A stretch of DNA of 64,000 bases from Porticoccus sp002390525. GTDB taxonomy: Bacteria; Pseudomonadota; Gammaproteobacteria; Pseudomonadales; Porticoccaceae. Every line of letters begins with the position of its first letter. Within the stretch, counting starts at the first letter, position 1. A model generated the notes under the pieces. It ran no database searches. It was not told the origin of the DNA and worked only from the letters and a program-made list of their open reading frames with translations. The stretch spans positions 248,001-312,000 of the forward strand of contig OX044352.1 in NCBI GenBank assembly GCA_943846655.1, written 5' to 3'. Positions 61,641-64,000 of this stretch are shown here, in pieces. A program made the position numbers and the translations under genes.

Positions 61641-62366
61641 ATGGCGGTACTCAGGGCTCAAAATCTTTCTAAAAGCTATAAAAAAAGGCCTGTCATTCGT
61701 GATGTTTCACTCACAGTAGAGAGTGGTGCCATTGTCGGTTTGCTCGGACCAAATGGAGCTGGCAAGACAACTTGCTTTTATATGATAGTTGGCTTGATAG
61801 AACAGGATGGGGGGGAAATATTTATTGATGAGGAAAGCATCACTAATCTTCCAATGCATGGTCGGGCACAAAAAGGTATTGGATACCTTCCTCAAGAAGC
61901 TTCGGTTTTTAGAAAAATGACTGTAGCGGATAATATTTTAGCTATCTTAGAAACACGAGATGATCTTGATGATGATCAACGAAAACTAAGAACTGAGAAC
62001 TTATTAAAAGAGTTTCATCTTTCTCATATTCGAGATTCTATAGGTCTCAGTCTTTCTGGGGGCGAGCGCCGAAGAGTGGAAATTGCCAGAGCTCTGGCTA
62101 CAGAACCGGACTTCATTCTGCTCGATGAACCTTTTGCTGGAGTGGATCCAATTTCAGTAAATGAAATAAAACAAATTATACGTCAACTTAAAAGTAAAAA
62201 TATCGGTGTTTTAATCACTGACCACAATGTTCGCGAAACACTCGATATCTGTGAGCATGCTTACATTGTAGGCGAAGGCAAAGTTATCGCAGAGGGGGCG
62301 GCTTCAGCAATAATAGCCAACCAACAGGTTCGAGATATATATTTAGGCGAAGACTTCGTACTTTAA
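61641..62366 (+). CDS. lptB: LPS export ATPase LptB
   Basis: 241 residues, same as E. coli. Walker A GPNGAGKTTCFYMIVGL is at about 36-52, the Q-loop in YLPQEASVFRKMT near 85, signature LSGGERRRVEIARAL near 136-150, Walker B FILLDEPFAGVDPISV near 156-171 and the switch histidine in LITDHNVRETLDICEHAYI. It powers LPS extraction with LptFG. AAGG precedes the ATG. Confidence 0.97.
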   Translation: MAVLRAQNLSKSYKKRPVIRDVSLTVESGAIVGLLGPNGAGKTTCFYMIVGLIEQDGGEIFIDEESITNLPMHGRAQKGIGYLPQEASVFRKMTVADNILAILETRDDLDDDQRKLRTENLLKEFHLSHIRDSIGLSLSGGERRRVEIARALATEPDFILLDEPFAGVDPISVNEIKQIIRQLKSKNIGVLITDHNVRETLDICEHAYIVGEGKVIAEGAASAIIANQQVRDIYLGEDFVL

Positions 62367-62439
62367 ATAGGGAATTAAAACTCTTATACACTCAAATCTC
62401 CAATAACTCAGTCAAACATTCAACTATTAAATTATTCAA

Positions 62440-62463
62440 TGGCACAATATTTGCCTGTATAAT
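62440..62463 (+). promoter_or_regulatory. sigma-54-type -24/-12 element overlapping a TATAAT, upstream of rpoN
   Basis: TGGCAC (62440-62445), five bases, TTGC (62451-62454) matches the sigma-54 core exactly, with GG and GC at the required spacing; only flanking positions differ from the longer consensus. A perfect sigma-70 -10 TATAAT follows at 62458-62463 with only a weak -35. Both would start transcription 3-8 bases before the rpoN ATG, giving a nearly leaderless message. Confidence 0.55.
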
Positions 62464-62472
62464 GATCTTATT

Positions 62473-63867
62473 ATGTTGAAGTCAAAATTATCAATCAATA
62501 TTTCACAAAAGCTGAAAATGACCCCCCAGCTTCAGCAAGCTATAAGTATACTTCAGCTTTCCTCATTGGAATTATCTCAGGAAGTTCAACAAAAATTGTA
62601 CGATAATCCACTTTTAGAACTCGAGGAGGACGAAGAAGACTTGGAAAAAGAATCAACTACAGAAATTTGGGATGAAACATTTATAGATACATTTAAACTC
62701 GCAAATAAACTGGATCATTCTCATGAGCCTAAAAATAATAATGGGATTATAGCTGAACATAAAGATTATGAGGCTGTCGATCCAAGCGGTGGATCCTTAA
62801 GTGATTATTTAGTTTCTCAGCTACATTTAGTTACTCTTTCCGATATTGAATTTATAATAGGTATTAGTATAATCGATTCAATTGATAGTAAGGGTATGCT
62901 CATTTCTCCTCTCGAAGATATTCAGGAGAGTATGGGATATTCAGTCACTCTGGAAGAAATTCATGGTGTATTAAATAAAATACAACAATTTGATCCTCCA
63001 GGTGTAGGTGCTATAAATGTATCTGAGTCCTTAGTAATTCAGCTCGACCAACTCCCAAAAAACACAAAGTATGTTGAAATAGCCAAAGAACTGGTTTCAA
63101 ATCATTCAGAATTACTGAGGAAGCATGATAAACCGCAAATAAAAAAAATCACCGGTTATACGCTCTCAGTTATTGAAAAAGTATTATCGCTATTGAAGAC
63201 CCTATCTCCTTATCCAGGAAACAATTGGAATAATGATCCGATTGAATATGTAATACCAGATGTCAAAGCTTTTAAACTTAATGGATCCTGGCATGTGGCA
63301 TTAAATACCGACGTGTTACCAAAATTAAACATTAATTCTGAGTACGAAAAGTTAATAAAACGCGGTAACCATGGTGAAGACAATGACTTTATCAAAAAAA
63401 ACTTGAATGAAGCTAAATGGCTAATTCAAAGTATAGAGAATAGGAATGAGACTCTGTTAAAGGTTGCTTCATCTATTGTCAAAGAGCAAAAAGATTTTTT
63501 TGAAAAAGGAACGGAAAGTATGAAGTCGATGGTCTTAAAGGACATAGCTGATAAATTGAATCTTCATGAATCTACTGTATCTCGTATAACTTCTCAAAAA
63601 TATATTTCGACCCCACTAGGGGTATTCGAACTCAAATATTTTTTTTCTAGTAACATTAAAACAACTAATGGAGAGGAGTTTTCATCTATAGCAATTCGCG
63701 CTATTCTAAAAAAACTGATCGATGAAGAATCTGCAACACGCCCTTTGAGTGATAGCAAGCTAGGATTCTTGCTCAATGATATGGGGATAAATATTGCGCG
63801 TCGTACAGTTGCCAAATATAGGGAGGGTATGGGCATTGTTTCGTCGAGCGAAAGGAAGCATATTTAA
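62473..63867 (+). CDS. rpoN: RNA polymerase sigma-54 factor
   Basis: 464 residues. Region I, which contacts the activator, reads LSINISQKLKMTPQLQQAISILQLSSLELSQEVQQ at about 5-39 and ends DNPLLELEEDEED, leading into the acidic region II. The core-binding domain is in the middle, a helix-turn-helix lies near 350-370 (LNLHESTVSRITSQKYISTP) and the RpoN box ARRTVAKYRE at about 442-451 reads the -24 element. No ribosome binding site is visible before the ATG. Gene order lptB-rpoN-hpf is conserved. Confidence 0.97.
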   Translation: MLKSKLSINISQKLKMTPQLQQAISILQLSSLELSQEVQQKLYDNPLLELEEDEEDLEKESTTEIWDETFIDTFKLANKLDHSHEPKNNNGIIAEHKDYEAVDPSGGSLSDYLVSQLHLVTLSDIEFIIGISIIDSIDSKGMLISPLEDIQESMGYSVTLEEIHGVLNKIQQFDPPGVGAINVSESLVIQLDQLPKNTKYVEIAKELVSNHSELLRKHDKPQIKKITGYTLSVIEKVLSLLKTLSPYPGNNWNNDPIEYVIPDVKAFKLNGSWHVALNTDVLPKLNINSEYEKLIKRGNHGEDNDFIKKNLNEAKWLIQSIENRNETLLKVASSIVKEQKDFFEKGTESMKSMVLKDIADKLNLHESTVSRITSQKYISTPLGVFELKYFFSSNIKTTNGEEFSSIAIRAILKKLIDEESATRPLSDSKLGFLLNDMGINIARRTVAKYREGMGIVSSSERKHI

Positions 63868-63907
63868 AATTTACTATTTGTTTAAATAAGGATAAATGGA
63901 GAATCAT

Positions 63908-64000
63908 ATGCAATTAAATATAAGCGGCCACCATTTAGATGTAACAGACCCAATAAAAAGCTATATAACCAATAAGCTAGGAAAATTGGAACGTCATTGC
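63908..64000 (+). CDS. hpf: ribosome hibernation promoting factor (partial, 5' end)
   Basis: 31 codons to the window edge. The start reads MQLNISGHHLDVTDPIKSYI and continues TNKLGKLERHC, matching the N-terminal strand-helix of HPF/YfiA proteins (E. coli MQLNITGNN..). HPF dimerises ribosomes in stationary phase. It lies 40 bases after rpoN, its usual place, and may be controlled with it; GGAG lies about 9 bases before the ATG. Confidence 0.9.
   Translation, partial: MQLNISGHHLDVTDPIKSYITNKLGKLERHC

Overview
The window is AT-rich chromosomal DNA from a gammaproteobacterium, probably a small-genome, marine-type lineage. This is inferred from A+T richness by eye, very tight gene packing, many 1-4 bp ATGA/TGATG overlaps, and gene order. 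From memory, the order follows the conserved gammaproteobacterial block seen in Pseudomonas (mutT-argJ-secA-lpxC-dcw-mraZ-rnpB-rsmI-diaA-dolP-sspBA-bc1-rpsI/rplM-zapE-degS-hisCDG-murA-ibaG-mla-kds/lpt-rpoN-hpf). No phage, IS element, CRISPR array, tRNA or defence island was seen. Almost everything is housekeeping.

Layout. 1-8.3 kb: the 3' end of dxs, then dinG, an acyltransferase, pyrB and sbcB on the minus strand, fumC on the plus strand, and an unknown coiled-coil membrane protein. 8.4-13.3 kb: a PuuD-like membrane protein with a Fur-like box upstream, groES-groEL behind a sigma-32-like promoter, fxsA and ampG. 13.5-17.9 kb: an ABC exporter whose permease is split by a frameshift, ampD, then nadC-coaE-yacG. 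17.9-40.3 kb (minus): mutT, argJ, secA, lpxC and the complete division and cell-wall cluster from mraZ to ftsZ, led by a readable promoter and a three-repeat MraZ operator. 40.4-40.9 kb: rnpB, the RNase P RNA. 40.9-50.6 kb: rsmI, diaA-dolP, a thiolase, sspB (frameshifted) and sspA, cytochrome bc1 with cytochromes b and c1 fused, rpsI-rplM, zapE. 50.8-57.8 kb: zapG(yhcB)-degS, hisC-hisD-hisG, murA, ibaG and a lone mlaC. 57.9-64 kb (plus): yrbG-kdsD-kdsC-lptC-lptA-lptB-rpoN and the start of hpf.

Together the genes build the envelope: peptidoglycan precursors (murA, murC-G, mraY, ddl), septal synthesis (ftsI, ftsW, ftsL, ftsQ, ftsA, ftsZ), muropeptide recycling (ampG, ampD), lipid A (lpxC), Kdo supply (kdsD, kdsC) and LPS transport (lptC, lptA, lptB). 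Protein export and quality control (secA, degS, groESL, sspB) and respiration (petA, petBC) accompany them.

I found no clearly new multi-gene system. The points most worth following are two single-base frameshifts that leave conserved sequence intact on both sides (ABC permease, sspB), a sigma-54-type promoter core directly in front of rpoN, the cytochrome b-c1 fusion, loss of mlaB, mlaD, mlaE and mlaF (and of lpoA and yraN) from otherwise conserved gene order, the MraZ operator that decides the mraZ start, and a near-identical 17-bp promoter element shared by groES and rplM.
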